Notes: generated by a model not told the origin, from the letters alone. A DNA stretch of 49,054 nt from Clostridiales bacterium (GCA_004556545.1 SFGO01000025.1:1-49054), one strand, 5' to 3'; numbered from the stretch's first letter, positions 8,866 through 17,016 are shown. Numbers and translations: made by a program.

Positions 8866-8874
8866 TGTTATAAT
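8866..8874 (+). promoter_or_regulatory. Extended -10 promoter of the acyltransferase-ligase operon
   Basis: TGTTATAAT (TGn plus perfect -10) lies about 100 bases before the ATG; the -35 candidate TAGCAA (8846-8851) is weak at 14-17 base spacing. The leader 8881-8974 is AT-rich with two ATTAGATATAC-like repeats, unlike the flanking genes. Confidence 0.6.
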
Positions 8875-8974
8875 AAGCGATTGAAGGGTGCCGTGTTGCT
8901 TTGTCAACGTAATATGGCGTATTAGATATACTTGTAAAAAGTGCAAAATAATATTAGATATACAGGAGAAACAC

Positions 8975-9850
8975 ATGGAAACCTATAAGAAGCGGCGGGG
9001 CGACCGGAAGGACGGCCGCCTGCTGCGGGAGCTGGACTCCCTGCATTTCATCACCGGCATCATCTACCCCAACCGGTGCGACAACGAGGCGTATATCTCC
9101 GTCAAGGTAGACCTGACGGCTATGAACGCGTATCTGGCCAAAAAGAACGCGGAGGAGAAGGACTTCCCCTACACCATGTTCCATCTGGTGGTGGCGGCGC
9201 TGGAAAAGACCATCACCCTGCGCCCCAAGCTGAACCGGTTCATCGTCAACAGCAATTTCTATCAGCGCAACGAGGTGTCGGCGGCCTTTGTGGTGAAGAA
9301 GCAGTTCTCCGACAAGGGCGCCGAGGCACTGGCCTTCCTGCACGGCAGGGAGGAGGACACGGTGGAGGACGTACACGCCTATATCCGCCAGCAGGTGACG
9401 GAGTGCCGCAGCGACAAGGTGGACGCCTCCACCGCGGGCATGGATATGTTCAACAAGATGCCCCGGTGGATGGGCAAGGCCATCGTGCGGTTCCTGATGT
9501 TCCTGGATCGCCACGGCTGGGTGCCGGCGGATCTCATCGCCACCGACCCCTATTACAGCTCCGTGGTCATCTCCAATCTGGGCTCCATCAAGCTCAAGTG
9601 CGGCTATCACCATCTGACCAACTGGGGTACCTGCTCGCTGTTCTGCATCATCGGCGAGAAAAAGAAATCGCCGTTTATCAACGAGGACGGCACTGTGTCC
9701 ATGCGCGAGACGCTGGAGCTGGGACTGACCATCGACGAGCGGCTGGCGGACGGCTACTACTACTCCAAGTCTGTGCGGCTGCTGGAGTATCTGCTGACAC
9801 ACCCGGAGGAGCTGGAAAAGCCCATGAACGAGGAGGTACAATATGAGTGA
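8975..9850 (+). CDS. CAT/E2-like acyltransferase-fold protein of uncertain activity
   Basis: A 291-residue protein with the chloramphenicol acetyltransferase/2-oxoacid dehydrogenase E2 catalytic fold and no lipoyl domain. Visible landmarks: FHLVVAALEKTI, the VVISNLGSIKLKCGYHHL strand (E2 proteins have a similar ISN-G-G turn), and the C-terminal LGLTIDERLADGYYYSKSVR. In E2 and CAT enzymes that last position is the catalytic DHRxxDG or HHxxxDG motif; here the histidine is glutamate, so classical acyl transfer is doubtful. ATG 8975 has CAGGAG six bases upstream. The stop overlaps the start of the ligase gene by eight bases, so the two proteins are probably made together and may handle the same acyl group. 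Confidence 0.7.
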   Translation: METYKKRRGDRKDGRLLRELDSLHFITGIIYPNRCDNEAYISVKVDLTAMNAYLAKKNAEEKDFPYTMFHLVVAALEKTITLRPKLNRFIVNSNFYQRNEVSAAFVVKKQFSDKGAEALAFLHGREEDTVEDVHAYIRQQVTECRSDKVDASTAGMDMFNKMPRWMGKAIVRFLMFLDRHGWVPADLIATDPYYSSVVISNLGSIKLKCGYHHLTNWGTCSLFCIIGEKKKSPFINEDGTVSMRETLELGLTIDERLADGYYYSKSVRLLEYLLTHPEELEKPMNEEVQYE

Positions 9851-11573
9851 AGTAAAGACCCCGTGGAAGGACTATATGGGCGACGTGCCCATGCACCTGG
9901 ACTATTTCCGGGGCAGCATGTTCGAGGCCGTGGAGCGCATGGCGGATATGTACCCCAACAACATCGCCTTTGATTTCATGGGCAAATCCACCACCTACCG
10001 CAAGATGGTGCAGGAGATCGAAAAGTGCGCCAAGAGCCTGAAAACGCTGGGCGTGCGCCCCGGCGACAAGGTCACCATCGCCATGCCCAACTGCCCGCAG
10101 GCCATCTATATGTTCTACGCGGTGAATCTGGTGGGCGGCATTGCCAATATGATCCACCCCCTGTCGGCGGAGAAGGAGATCGAGTTCTATCTCAACGCCT
10201 CCGAGTCCACCACGGCCATCACGCTGGATCAGTTCTACGACAAGTTCGAGCATATCCGCCAGAACACCGGCATCATCAACATCATCATCGCCTCCGTGAA
10301 GGACGCCCTCAGCCGCACCATCCGGGCGGGCTATATGCTCACCGAGGGGCGGAAGATCCAGAAGATCCCCGAGGACGCGCCCGTGATCCGCTGGAAGGAA
10401 TTCATGGACATGTCCCGCTACTGCTTCTACAAGAACTACCGGGTGGAGCGTGGCTATGACGATCCCGCCGTGATATTGTACTCCGGCGGCACCACCGGCA
10501 CCACCAAGGGCATCGTGCTGACCAACGGCAACTTCAACGCGCTGGGGCAGCAGATCATCGCCACCAACCCCATGTTCCGCCCCGGCGACAAGATGTTGGC
10601 GGCCATGCCCCTGTTCCACGGCTTCGGCCTGGGCGTGTGCGTCCACTCCATGCTGTCTCAGGGCGGCCGGTGCATCCTGATCCCTCGGTTCACCGCCAAG
10701 AGCTACGCCAAGCAGATCGTCAAGTACAAGTGCAACTTCATCGCCGGTGTGCCCACGCTGTACGAGGCGCTGCTGCGCCTGCCCAGCATGGACGACGCCG
10801 ACCTCAGCAGTCTGAAGGGTGTATTCTCCGGCGGCGACAGCCTGTCCATCGAGCTGAAGAAGAAGTTCGACAAGTTCCTGTATGACCACCACGCGGTCAT
10901 TCAGGTGCGGGAGGGCTACGGCACCACCGAGACGGTGACGGCCTGCTGCCTGACGCCCACCAACATCTACAAGGAGGGCTCCATCGGCCTGCCCTTCCCC
11001 GATACCTACATCAAGATCGTCAAGCCCGACACCGACGAGGAGCTGCCCTACGGCGAGGAGGGCGAGATCCTGCTGGCCGGCCCCACCGTCATGAAGGAGT
11101 ACATGAACAACCCCGAGGAGACGGCGCACACCCTGCGCAGGCATGCCGACGGCATGACATGGGTGTACACCGGCGATCTGGGCAGCATGGACGAGCAGGG
11201 CTTCATCTACTTCAAGGGACGCGCCAAGCGTATGATCATCACCTCCGGCTACAACGTGTACCCCGGTCAGCTGGAGAACATTCTGGACGCCCACGAGGAC
11301 GTGCAGATGAGCTGCGTCATCGGCGTGCCCGACCCCTATAAGATGCAGAAGGTGAAGGCCTTTGTGATGCTCAAGCCCGGCGTTCCCGCCGATGACAATA
11401 CCAAGCGAGAGCTGCTGGACTACTGCCGCAAGCATGTGGCCAAGTACGCCATGCCCTACGACATCGAGTTCCGGGACGAGCTGCCCAAGACGCTGGTGGG
11501 CAAGGTGGCCTACCGCGTGCTGGAGGACGAGGAGAAGGCGAAGCTGGCGGCGCAGGCGGAGCAGCAGGCGTGA
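9843..11573 (+). CDS. Class I adenylate-forming enzyme, acyl-CoA ligase-like
   Basis: A 576-residue AMP-binding enzyme that should activate a carboxylic acid as acyl-adenylate and load it onto CoA or another thiol. Motifs in order: phosphate loop YSGGTTGTTKGI (residues about 216-227), GYGTTETVTACC, YTGDLGSMDEQGFIYFKGR, the hinge RMIITSGYNVYPGQ, and a C-terminal lysine in LPKTLVGKVAYR. All core elements are intact. The gene overlaps the CAT-like gene and is followed 29 bases later by a YheO-like regulator, forming a three-gene unit. The acyl substrate is not readable; a medium- or long-chain fatty acid is the usual guess. Confidence 0.88.
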   Translation: MSEVKTPWKDYMGDVPMHLDYFRGSMFEAVERMADMYPNNIAFDFMGKSTTYRKMVQEIEKCAKSLKTLGVRPGDKVTIAMPNCPQAIYMFYAVNLVGGIANMIHPLSAEKEIEFYLNASESTTAITLDQFYDKFEHIRQNTGIINIIIASVKDALSRTIRAGYMLTEGRKIQKIPEDAPVIRWKEFMDMSRYCFYKNYRVERGYDDPAVILYSGGTTGTTKGIVLTNGNFNALGQQIIATNPMFRPGDKMLAAMPLFHGFGLGVCVHSMLSQGGRCILIPRFTAKSYAKQIVKYKCNFIAGVPTLYEALLRLPSMDDADLSSLKGVFSGGDSLSIELKKKFDKFLYDHHAVIQVREGYGTTETVTACCLTPTNIYKEGSIGLPFPDTYIKIVKPDTDEELPYGEEGEILLAGPTVMKEYMNNPEETAHTLRRHADGMTWVYTGDLGSMDEQGFIYFKGRAKRMIITSGYNVYPGQLENILDAHEDVQMSCVIGVPDPYKMQKVKAFVMLKPGVPADDNTKRELLDYCRKHVAKYAMPYDIEFRDELPKTLVGKVAYRVLEDEEKAKLAAQAEQQA

Positions 11574-11602
11574 ACCGATAAACAGAGAAAAGGAGACTTG
11601 CC

Positions 11603-12292
11603 ATGGATGCGGAGCTGATACGGCAATACACACTGATCGTAGACTTTCTGGGGCACGTTCTGGGCCCCGATTACGAGATCGCCCTCCACGAGCTGGAGGA
11701 TGACTCCAACCGGATCATCGCCATCGCCAACGGTGAGCTGACGGGGCGGCACATCGGCTCGCCCCTGAGCAACAAGATGCTGGAATTCGTGGCGGGCAAT
11801 CTGTACGAGACGCAGAACTATGTGCTGAACTTCGAGTCCGTGTCCGCCACGGGCAAGACCATGTGCTCCAACTCCATGTTCATCAAGGGTCGGCACGGGG
11901 AGCTGAGCGGCCTGCTGTGCATCAACTTTGACGCCAGCCGCTACGAGGAGCTGAGCCAGAGGGTCATGGAGCTGTGCGGCGGCGGCAAAAAGCGCGGCGT
12001 GCCCAGCGGCACGCGGCTCATCGCTGACAGCAACGACCCGGTGGAGACGCCGGTGCGCAGCGGCTATCCCACGTCTATCGCCGGCGCCACCGCCAGCATC
12101 GTCTCGCAGGTGGTGGCCAACTACCCGGTGGAGGTGGATCGGCTGACGCAGGATGAAAAGATGGAGATCATGGACATCCTGAACCGCAAGGGCGTGTTCC
12201 TGCTGAAGGGCTCCGTCAGCCATGTGGCGCAGACGCTGCACAGCAGCGAGGCCAGCATCTACCGCTATCTGGGCAAGCTGAACAACAAATAA
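11603..12292 (+). CDS. YheO/DauR-like transcriptional regulator (PAS-like + HTH)
   Basis: A 229-residue regulator. The N-terminal 125 residues match the YheO PAS-like domain (VDFLGHVLGPDYEIALHEL near the start, with SPLSNKMLEFV and FIKGRHGELSGLLCINFD). The C-terminal 65 residues form the paired HTH_22 domain (KMEIMDILNRKGVFLLKGSV, ASIYRYLGKL). The ATG follows AAAAGGAG. The fold is related to DauR, which senses D-amino-acid metabolism, but the ligand here is unknown. It is the last gene of the ligase operon and likely controls it. Confidence 0.85.
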   Translation: MDAELIRQYTLIVDFLGHVLGPDYEIALHELEDDSNRIIAIANGELTGRHIGSPLSNKMLEFVAGNLYETQNYVLNFESVSATGKTMCSNSMFIKGRHGELSGLLCINFDASRYEELSQRVMELCGGGKKRGVPSGTRLIADSNDPVETPVRSGYPTSIAGATASIVSQVVANYPVEVDRLTQDEKMEIMDILNRKGVFLLKGSVSHVAQTLHSSEASIYRYLGKLNNK

Positions 12293-12293
12293 G

Positions 12294-12321
12294 AAAAAGG
12301 GCGCGCCTGAGCGCCCTTTTT
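12294..12321 (+). terminator. Terminator after the yheO-like gene
   Basis: Stem GGGCGC/GCGCCC with a six-base loop, flanked by AAAAA and TTTTT. Its T-run abuts the next promoter. Confidence 0.85.
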
Positions 12322-12323
12322 CA

Positions 12324-12352
12324 TTGACCGACCAGAGAAAATACGGTATAAT
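12324..12352 (+). promoter_or_regulatory. Strong promoter of the xpaC-telA cluster
   Basis: TTGACC (12324-12329) and TATAAT (12347-12352) with a 17-base spacer. The transcript should begin near 12359, so the gene start must be later; this supports the TTG codon at 12387. Confidence 0.88.
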
Positions 12353-12386
12353 ACAGGGTACGAAACAAGGACTGGAGGCGACAGGA

Positions 12387-13133
12387 TTGAAAACAAAAAC
12401 CATCGTCCACAAATCGGCCGCGCCCATTTACGCGGCGGCGGCAACGTGGCTGCTGTATGCGCTGCTGTTCCCGCTGTACGCCGTGGGGCATTTCCTGCTG
12501 GCGGCGGCGGCCTCCGCTGTGGTGGCGCTGATCGCCCGGATGTTCTGCCGCGACGTGACGGAGACGGTGGAGATACCGGAGGAGCCGGTGTCCACCGGCA
12601 ACGTGGAGCTGGACAAGATGATCGCCGAGGGCGACGCGGCGGTAAAGACCATGCGGATGCTGAACGACAGCATACAGGACGAGAAGATCTCCGCCCAGAT
12701 CGACCGGCTGGAGGCTGTCAGCACCAGGATCTTCGACTATGTGAAGGATCACCCGGAGAAGCTGCCCCAGATACGGAAGTTCATGAGCTACTACCTGCCT
12801 ACCACGCTGAAGCTGCTGCGCAGCTACGACGAGCTGAGCCGTCAGGGCGTCAGCGGGCAGAATATCACCGGCACCATGGAGAAGGTGGAGGGCATGATGG
12901 ACACCGTCGTGCTGGCCTTCGAAAAGCAGCTGGACGGACTGTTCGGCGATCAGGCCATGGACATCTCCACGGACATCACCGTGCTGGACAACATGATGGC
13001 GCGGGAGGGACTGACCGGCGGCGACGCGCTGCATAAGGCGGCGCAGGGGAACCCCGTCAGCGACCCGGAGCCGGAGCTGGATATCCGCAGCGACAGCGGC
13101 GAGGCCGACGGCGGCATCACGCTGCAGCTGTGA
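12387..13133 (+). CDS. xpaC: XpaC-like 5-bromo-4-chloroindolyl phosphate hydrolysis family protein
   Basis: A 248-residue membrane-associated protein. Two hydrophobic segments (AAPIYAAAATWLLYALLFPL and FLLAAAASAVVALIARMF) are followed by a helical cytoplasmic domain with KLPQIRKFMSYYLPTTLKLL, the hallmark of the XpaC family. The start is an unusual TTG: it lies 8 bases after GGAGG, whereas any earlier start in frame would overlap the promoter. Despite the family name, hydrolase activity is not established. XpaC and TelA genes pair in many Firmicutes and are linked to tolerance of toxic anions or envelope stress; telA follows 60 bases later. Confidence 0.85.
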   Translation: MKTKTIVHKSAAPIYAAAATWLLYALLFPLYAVGHFLLAAAASAVVALIARMFCRDVTETVEIPEEPVSTGNVELDKMIAEGDAAVKTMRMLNDSIQDEKISAQIDRLEAVSTRIFDYVKDHPEKLPQIRKFMSYYLPTTLKLLRSYDELSRQGVSGQNITGTMEKVEGMMDTVVLAFEKQLDGLFGDQAMDISTDITVLDNMMAREGLTGGDALHKAAQGNPVSDPEPELDIRSDSGEADGGITLQL

Positions 13134-13193
13134 GCAGGGAAACCACAAATTTTGCAATATTTTGAGAGAATATAACGGAAAGGAATCAGAGCT

Positions 13194-14369
13194 ATGAGCG
13201 AGAATATGATGCCCGAGCTGACGTTGACCCCTGACGATACCGCCGCTGCCGCCGCGGTGGAGGTGCCGTCCCTGACCCTGACGCCGGAGGCGCCGGAGGT
13301 TCCCAAGGAGGAGGAAAAGAAGATCGAGCCGGTGGAGATGGACGACAAGCTGCTGACCGACGAGGAAAAGAAGGCGGTGGAGGAGTTCTCCCACAAGATC
13401 GACATCCGCGATACCAATCAGGTGCTGCAATACGGCGCTGCCGCCCAGAAGAGCGTGGCGTCCTTCTCCGAGAACGCGCTGAACAACGTCCGCAGCAAGG
13501 ATATGGGCGAGATCGGCGAGGATCTCAGTCGTCTGGTGGTGGAGCTGAAGGGCTTCGGCGAGGACGAGGAGAAGAAGGGCCTGTTCGGCCTGTTCAAGAA
13601 GGCCGGCAACAAGCTGGAGACCATGAAGGCGCAGTACAGCAAGGTCGAGGCCAACGTGGACAAGATCGCCCAGAATCTGGAGAACCATCAGATCACGCTG
13701 CTGAAGGACGTGGCCATGTTCGACCAGATGTATGAGCTGAACCTGAAGTATTACAAGGAACTGACCATGTATATCCTGGCCGGCAAGAAGCGGCTGGCCG
13801 AGGTGCGCTCCACGGAGCTGGAGGAGCTGCGCAAGAAGGCGGAGCAGTCCGGTCTGGCCGAGGATGCCCAGGCGTACAACGATCTGGTGAACCTGTGCAA
13901 CCGCTTTGAAAAGAAGCTGCACGATCTGGAGCTGACCCGCATGGTGTCCGTCCAGATGGGTCCCCAGACCCGCCTGCTGCAGAACAACGACACGCTGATG
14001 ATCGAGAAGATCCAGTCCTCTCTGGTGAACACCATCCCGCTGTGGAAGAGCCAGATGGTGCTGGCGCTGGGCATGGAGCACAGCCGTCAGGCCACCGCCG
14101 CCCAGAACGCGGTGACGGAGATGACCAACGACCTGCTGAAGAAGAACGCCGACACGCTGAAGATGGGCACCATCGCCACTGCCAAGGAAGCGGAGCGCTC
14201 CATCATCGACATCGAGACGCTGCAGCACACCAACCAGCAGCTGATCTCCACGCTGGACGAGGTGCTGAACATCCAGAAGGAGGGGGCAGCCAAGCGCAAG
14301 GAGGCCGAGGCCGAGCTGGGCAAGATCGAGGGCGAGCTGAAGCAGAAGCTGCTGGAGCTGCGGGGATAA
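13194..14369 (+). CDS. telA: TelA-like toxic anion resistance protein
   Basis: A 391-residue, almost wholly helical and charged protein of the TelA/KlaA family. After an acidic, proline-containing N-terminal tail (residues 1-55) come the conserved QVLQYGAAAQKSVASFSENAL, LKGFGEDEEKKGLFGLFKKAGNKL and LLKDVAMFDQMYELNLKYYKEL segments, then long coiled coil to the end. Family members are associated with tellurite and other toxic anion tolerance and with cell-wall antibiotics, but the mechanism is not settled. AAAGGAAT precedes the ATG. The last 57 bases of the gene are duplicated 230 bp downstream. Confidence 0.88.
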   Translation: MSENMMPELTLTPDDTAAAAAVEVPSLTLTPEAPEVPKEEEKKIEPVEMDDKLLTDEEKKAVEEFSHKIDIRDTNQVLQYGAAAQKSVASFSENALNNVRSKDMGEIGEDLSRLVVELKGFGEDEEKKGLFGLFKKAGNKLETMKAQYSKVEANVDKIAQNLENHQITLLKDVAMFDQMYELNLKYYKELTMYILAGKKRLAEVRSTELEELRKKAEQSGLAEDAQAYNDLVNLCNRFEKKLHDLELTRMVSVQMGPQTRLLQNNDTLMIEKIQSSLVNTIPLWKSQMVLALGMEHSRQATAAQNAVTEMTNDLLKKNADTLKMGTIATAKEAERSIIDIETLQHTNQQLISTLDEVLNIQKEGAAKRKEAEAELGKIEGELKQKLLELRG

Positions 14370-14371
14370 TC

Positions 14372-14544
14372 CCTCAAGGCGCAGACTGTCGGCTCAGCTC
14401 GACTGTGCGGCGGCAGCCGCACACGCGCCGACCGGCGCGTACAAGCGTTTTGGCTTGCCGAAACCTTGCCGCAGGGCGAATTCATTTCGCCCGAGGATGT
14501 CAAATCGGAAGGGTTCCCATTTTGCGCCTTGCGCAAAATGGGAC
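14372..14544. other. Inserted 173-bp non-coding segment between two copies of the telA 3' end
   Basis: This stretch sits between the telA stop region and a second copy of the last telA codons. It holds several palindromes: GGGCGA/TCGCCC at 14475-14493, and CCCATTTTGCGC with a complementary arm after CTT at 14516-14542. No coding frame is convincing. It looks like a small palindromic element that arrived together with, or caused, the duplication. Confidence 0.55.
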
Positions 14545-14601
14545 GCTGGGCAAGATCGAGGGCGAGCTGAAGCAGAAGCTGCTGGAGCTGCGGGGATAAT
14601 C
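14545..14601 (+). repeat. 57-bp duplicate of the telA 3' end
   Basis: Identical to 14315-14371, including the telA stop codon, displaced by exactly 230 bp. It cannot be translated as part of telA because the first copy already ends the frame, so it is a non-functional duplicate. Confidence 0.9.
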
Positions 14602-14611
14602 ACAGCCTGTT

Positions 14612-14689
14612 CGTAGGGGACGGCGTCCCCGACGTCCCTCAGCGCGAAGCGCTGTCATTCGTAGGGGCGGACGACTCTGTCCGCCCGTA
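14612..14689. repeat. Two adjacent CGTAGGGG-type palindromic repeats
   Basis: Unit 14612-14638 nearly matches 8684-8709. A second unit at 14660-14689 pairs GGGCGGA with TCCGCCC. Such units may form hairpins in the leader of the TPM gene. No coding potential. Confidence 0.65.
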
Positions 14690-14755
14690 CCCTGCGGCGC
14701 TCCTCCGACGCAAGAAGACCTCTGACAAACATCTCCCTCCAAAGGAGGAAACTAC

Positions 14756-15781
14756 ATGGATTTTTTCAAAAAACGTGGTGTGGCGCTGGCGGTGTTGGTC
14801 ATCGCCATCGTGGGCGCGGTGTTCATCGGCCGGAGCCGCAAGGACAGCTTTATCGCCAACAAGCCCACGGAGCTGCTGGACGTAGCGTATCAGAACTGGA
14901 TCTGCGATGATGCCGATCTGCTGAGCGACCAGACGGAGCAGTTGATCCGGGACTATAACGGCAGCTGGAACGGGAAGTACTACGCCATCACGGCAGTCGC
15001 CACCATTGACCATCTCGCCGGCTGGGACGGGCAGGACTATGCCGCCAAGCTGGGCGAGACGTGGGGACTGGGCAGCAACGACATGATCCTGCTGCTGGTG
15101 AAGGACGGCGACTGGCAGGTGTACTGCGGCGACAACGTGGGCTATGCCATGACCGACACCCAGCAGAAGCAGCTGCGTCAGGCCATCGAGACGACCTATT
15201 ACAGCGGCGATTTCGACAGTGCGGTGACGGCCTTCTTCCGGCAGGCGGACGTGTTCTATGCACAGGCCAGGCTGGACACGGCCGGCAGCAGCAGTGACGG
15301 CGGCTGGTACGCCCCCGACGCGCCCGCAGCGTCCTCCGCCGACGGTACGTCCATCGGCGCGGTGGTCATGCTGATCATCGGTATCTTCGTGGTGTGGATG
15401 CTGCTGGATGCCGTGCGGTACAGCCGCTATCGGAGGCGGTATGTGGTGGGTGCGCCGGTGAATGTGGTGCGCCCGGTGTACTACCCCGTTTTCTGGGGCA
15501 GACGCTATGCGCCGCCCCGTCCGCCCAGACCCCCGCACCAGCCCCGTCCGCCTCATGGCGGCGCGCCGCGTCCCCCGCGGCCTCCTATGGGCGGTGCGCC
15601 CCGGCCTCCGCGCCCCAGCGCGCCCCGGCCTAATGCGCCGCGACCCGGCGGCAGCAGACCCAGTGCTCCGCGCCCCAGCCGTCCCAGCCGTCCCGGCGGC
15701 TTCGGCGGAGGTTCCCGCGGCGGCGGAAGCCGCGGCGGTGGCTTTGGCGGAGGCGGCTTCGGCGGCGGAAAACGCAGATAA
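14756..15781 (+). CDS. TPM-domain membrane protein with Pro- and Gly-rich tail
   Basis: A 341-residue protein. An N-terminal membrane segment (VALAVLVIAIVGAVFIG) leads into a TPM domain (about 38-165; LLSDQTEQLIRDYNGSW, GLGSNDMILLLVKDGDWQVY, YSGDFDSAVTAFFRQADVF). A second membrane helix (IGAVVMLIIGIFVVWMLLDA) follows at about residue 200, then a 120-residue low-complexity tail. The tail begins with repeated PRPP/PHQPRPP blocks and ends in RGG-like repeats (GGSRGGGSRGGGFGGG) and KRR. TPM proteins can act in phosphatase-like or assembly roles; which one applies here is unknown. AAAGGAGG precedes the ATG. Its place after xpaC-telA suggests a shared envelope-stress function. Confidence 0.8.
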   Translation: MDFFKKRGVALAVLVIAIVGAVFIGRSRKDSFIANKPTELLDVAYQNWICDDADLLSDQTEQLIRDYNGSWNGKYYAITAVATIDHLAGWDGQDYAAKLGETWGLGSNDMILLLVKDGDWQVYCGDNVGYAMTDTQQKQLRQAIETTYYSGDFDSAVTAFFRQADVFYAQARLDTAGSSSDGGWYAPDAPAASSADGTSIGAVVMLIIGIFVVWMLLDAVRYSRYRRRYVVGAPVNVVRPVYYPVFWGRRYAPPRPPRPPHQPRPPHGGAPRPPRPPMGGAPRPPRPSAPRPNAPRPGGSRPSAPRPSRPSRPGGFGGGSRGGGSRGGGFGGGGFGGGKRR

Positions 15782-15790
15782 CAAACAGAC

Positions 15791-15824
15791 AATACCCCGC
15801 GACATCGTCGCGGGGTATTGTTTT
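15791..15824 (+). terminator. Terminator of the TPM gene
   Basis: A perfect 13-base stem AATACCCCGCGAC with its complement around ATC, followed by GTTTT. Confidence 0.88.
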
Positions 15825-15955
15825 GCCATTGTCCGAGGAAATATGACATTATGTAAATTGAATAACGCCTGTTTCGCGGGGGAAAGTGCCTGTTTTCGGC
15901 TTTACATTTCCTTCCAATACAGGGAAAAATCAAGTGAAATAGGGATTTACACCGG

Positions 15956-16072
15956 TGTGGAAAAAGTGGTGGAAACTGTGGATAACTCCTTGTAGAAATT
16001 ATGCCGTGTAGAATTATGTCACCTTATCGTAAAGCGCTTCGGGTTGCGGGAAGCGACTGGATTTGTGTAAAA
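15956..16072 (-). other. AT-rich intergenic stretch with three DnaA-box-like 9-mers
   Basis: Within the gene-free 15825-16248 region, three sites match the loose DnaA-box form TTWTNCACA on the minus strand: TTTTCCACA (15956-15964), a perfect TTATCCACA (15977-15985) and TTTTACACA (16064-16072). A palindrome ACACCGGTGT overlaps the first one, and GGGAATATTCCC lies at 16088-16099. The region is clearly more AT-rich than its neighbours. No gene is supported here. Confidence 0.4.
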
Positions 16073-16248
16073 TCCTGCCGGAATGGGGGGAATATTCCCT
16101 CCTTTTGGCGAATGCGGTATTTTGCCCTTTGAAAGGCGGAAATACACTTTTCGAACTTTTTCCGGGGTATTCCTGCGATGCAATTTTGCGATTACAGTTT
16201 GTATTTCTATTTCCGGTACGAACCCACCGACCAGGTAGGGAGCTGGCA

Positions 16249-16821
16249 TTATCCGCTGATGCACATGTCGCACCGCGCCTGCACGTCGAGGGCGCTGAAA
16301 TACGTCTCCTCAAAGGGGATCCAGCGGTCGCGGAACTGCGCGGCCTTTGCCGCCCCGCTGCGGGCTTCGATGCGCTGCATCTGCGTTTCCGGGTCGACGG
16401 TCAGGAACACCCGCAGGTCGTAATACGCCCACAGGTCGGGGTGACAGGCGTAGGCGCCCTCCACGATGGCGAGACGGCAGGGTGCTGCCGTCACCGGCGC
16501 GCCCAGCTGCTGCTGTGCGCACGAGAACGGGCGGTAGGTGACGGGCTGTCCGCTGCTCAGGGGGAGCAGCACCTCCTCCAGAAACCGCTCGTGATCCACG
16601 TTTTCGCCGGGCTGGGCGAACCGCTCCGCTGTCCGCTGCCGGGGGCGGAGAAAGAAATCGTCCATGTGGAAAACGCGGCAATCCAGATCCTTTTGCAGCC
16701 GCGCGGCCAGCGTGGTCTTGCCGGAGCCGCACCGCCCGTCGATGGCCACGATCACCCGTTCCTTCCGTGCTTGCAGCTCCTGTATGCGCCGGAGCAGGCG
16801 GGAATAGTCGTTGTGTGTCAT
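16249..16821 (-). CDS. P-loop kinase, uridine kinase-like
   Basis: A 190-residue soluble kinase of the uridine kinase/phosphoribulokinase superfamily. Walker A is IDGRCGSGKTTLAARL (near residues 27-42), followed by HMDDFFLRPRQR, a lid-like region, and AIVEGAYACHPDLWAYYDLRVFL as the Walker B-like strand. Phosphate transfer to a nucleoside or similar small molecule is expected; the substrate is unknown. ATG 16821 has no ribosome site of its own. It overlaps the TGA of a short upstream ORF as ATGA, so translation is most likely coupled to that leader. No in-frame GTG or TTG exists near the upstream AAGGAG that would allow a longer form. Confidence 0.75.
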   Translation of the reverse strand: MTHNDYSRLLRRIQELQARKERVIVAIDGRCGSGKTTLAARLQKDLDCRVFHMDDFFLRPRQRTAERFAQPGENVDHERFLEEVLLPLSSGQPVTYRPFSCAQQQLGAPVTAAPCRLAIVEGAYACHPDLWAYYDLRVFLTVDPETQMQRIEARSGAAKAAQFRDRWIPFEETYFSALDVQARCDMCISG

Positions 16822-16877
16822 GCCGGCTCGTGGGAGGCGGCGGGACAGACGAAGCGCTGCAGAGAGTGGTTTTTCAT
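16818..16877 (-). CDS. 19-residue leader ORF coupled to the kinase gene
   Basis: A short reading frame, MKNHSLQRFVCPAASHEPA, starts 9 bases after a clear AAAAAGGAG and stops inside the kinase start codon (ATGA). It is the only good ribosome site before the kinase gene. It could simply deliver ribosomes to the kinase start, or be a regulatory leader peptide. It has no recognisable family. Confidence 0.5.
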   Translation of the reverse strand: MKNHSLQRFVCPAASHEPA

Positions 16878-16987
16878 GGTCTGTGTCTCCTTTTTGTTCG
16901 CTGCATGGCAGTCCGGACTGCCGAGAGCCTTCGGCGGCGCGGACATGACAGGGGCGCCTGCGCGTTTGCTTTCCGTAGGTCGGTTCA

Positions 16988-17016
16988 AGCGTACCACGCG
17001 TGTTTTCAAAATGCAA
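16988..17016 (-). promoter_or_regulatory. Possible promoter of the leader-kinase unit
   Basis: On the minus strand, TTGCAT (17016-17011) and TACGCT (16993-16988) are 17 bases apart; the -10 is a moderate match only. Confidence 0.35.
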
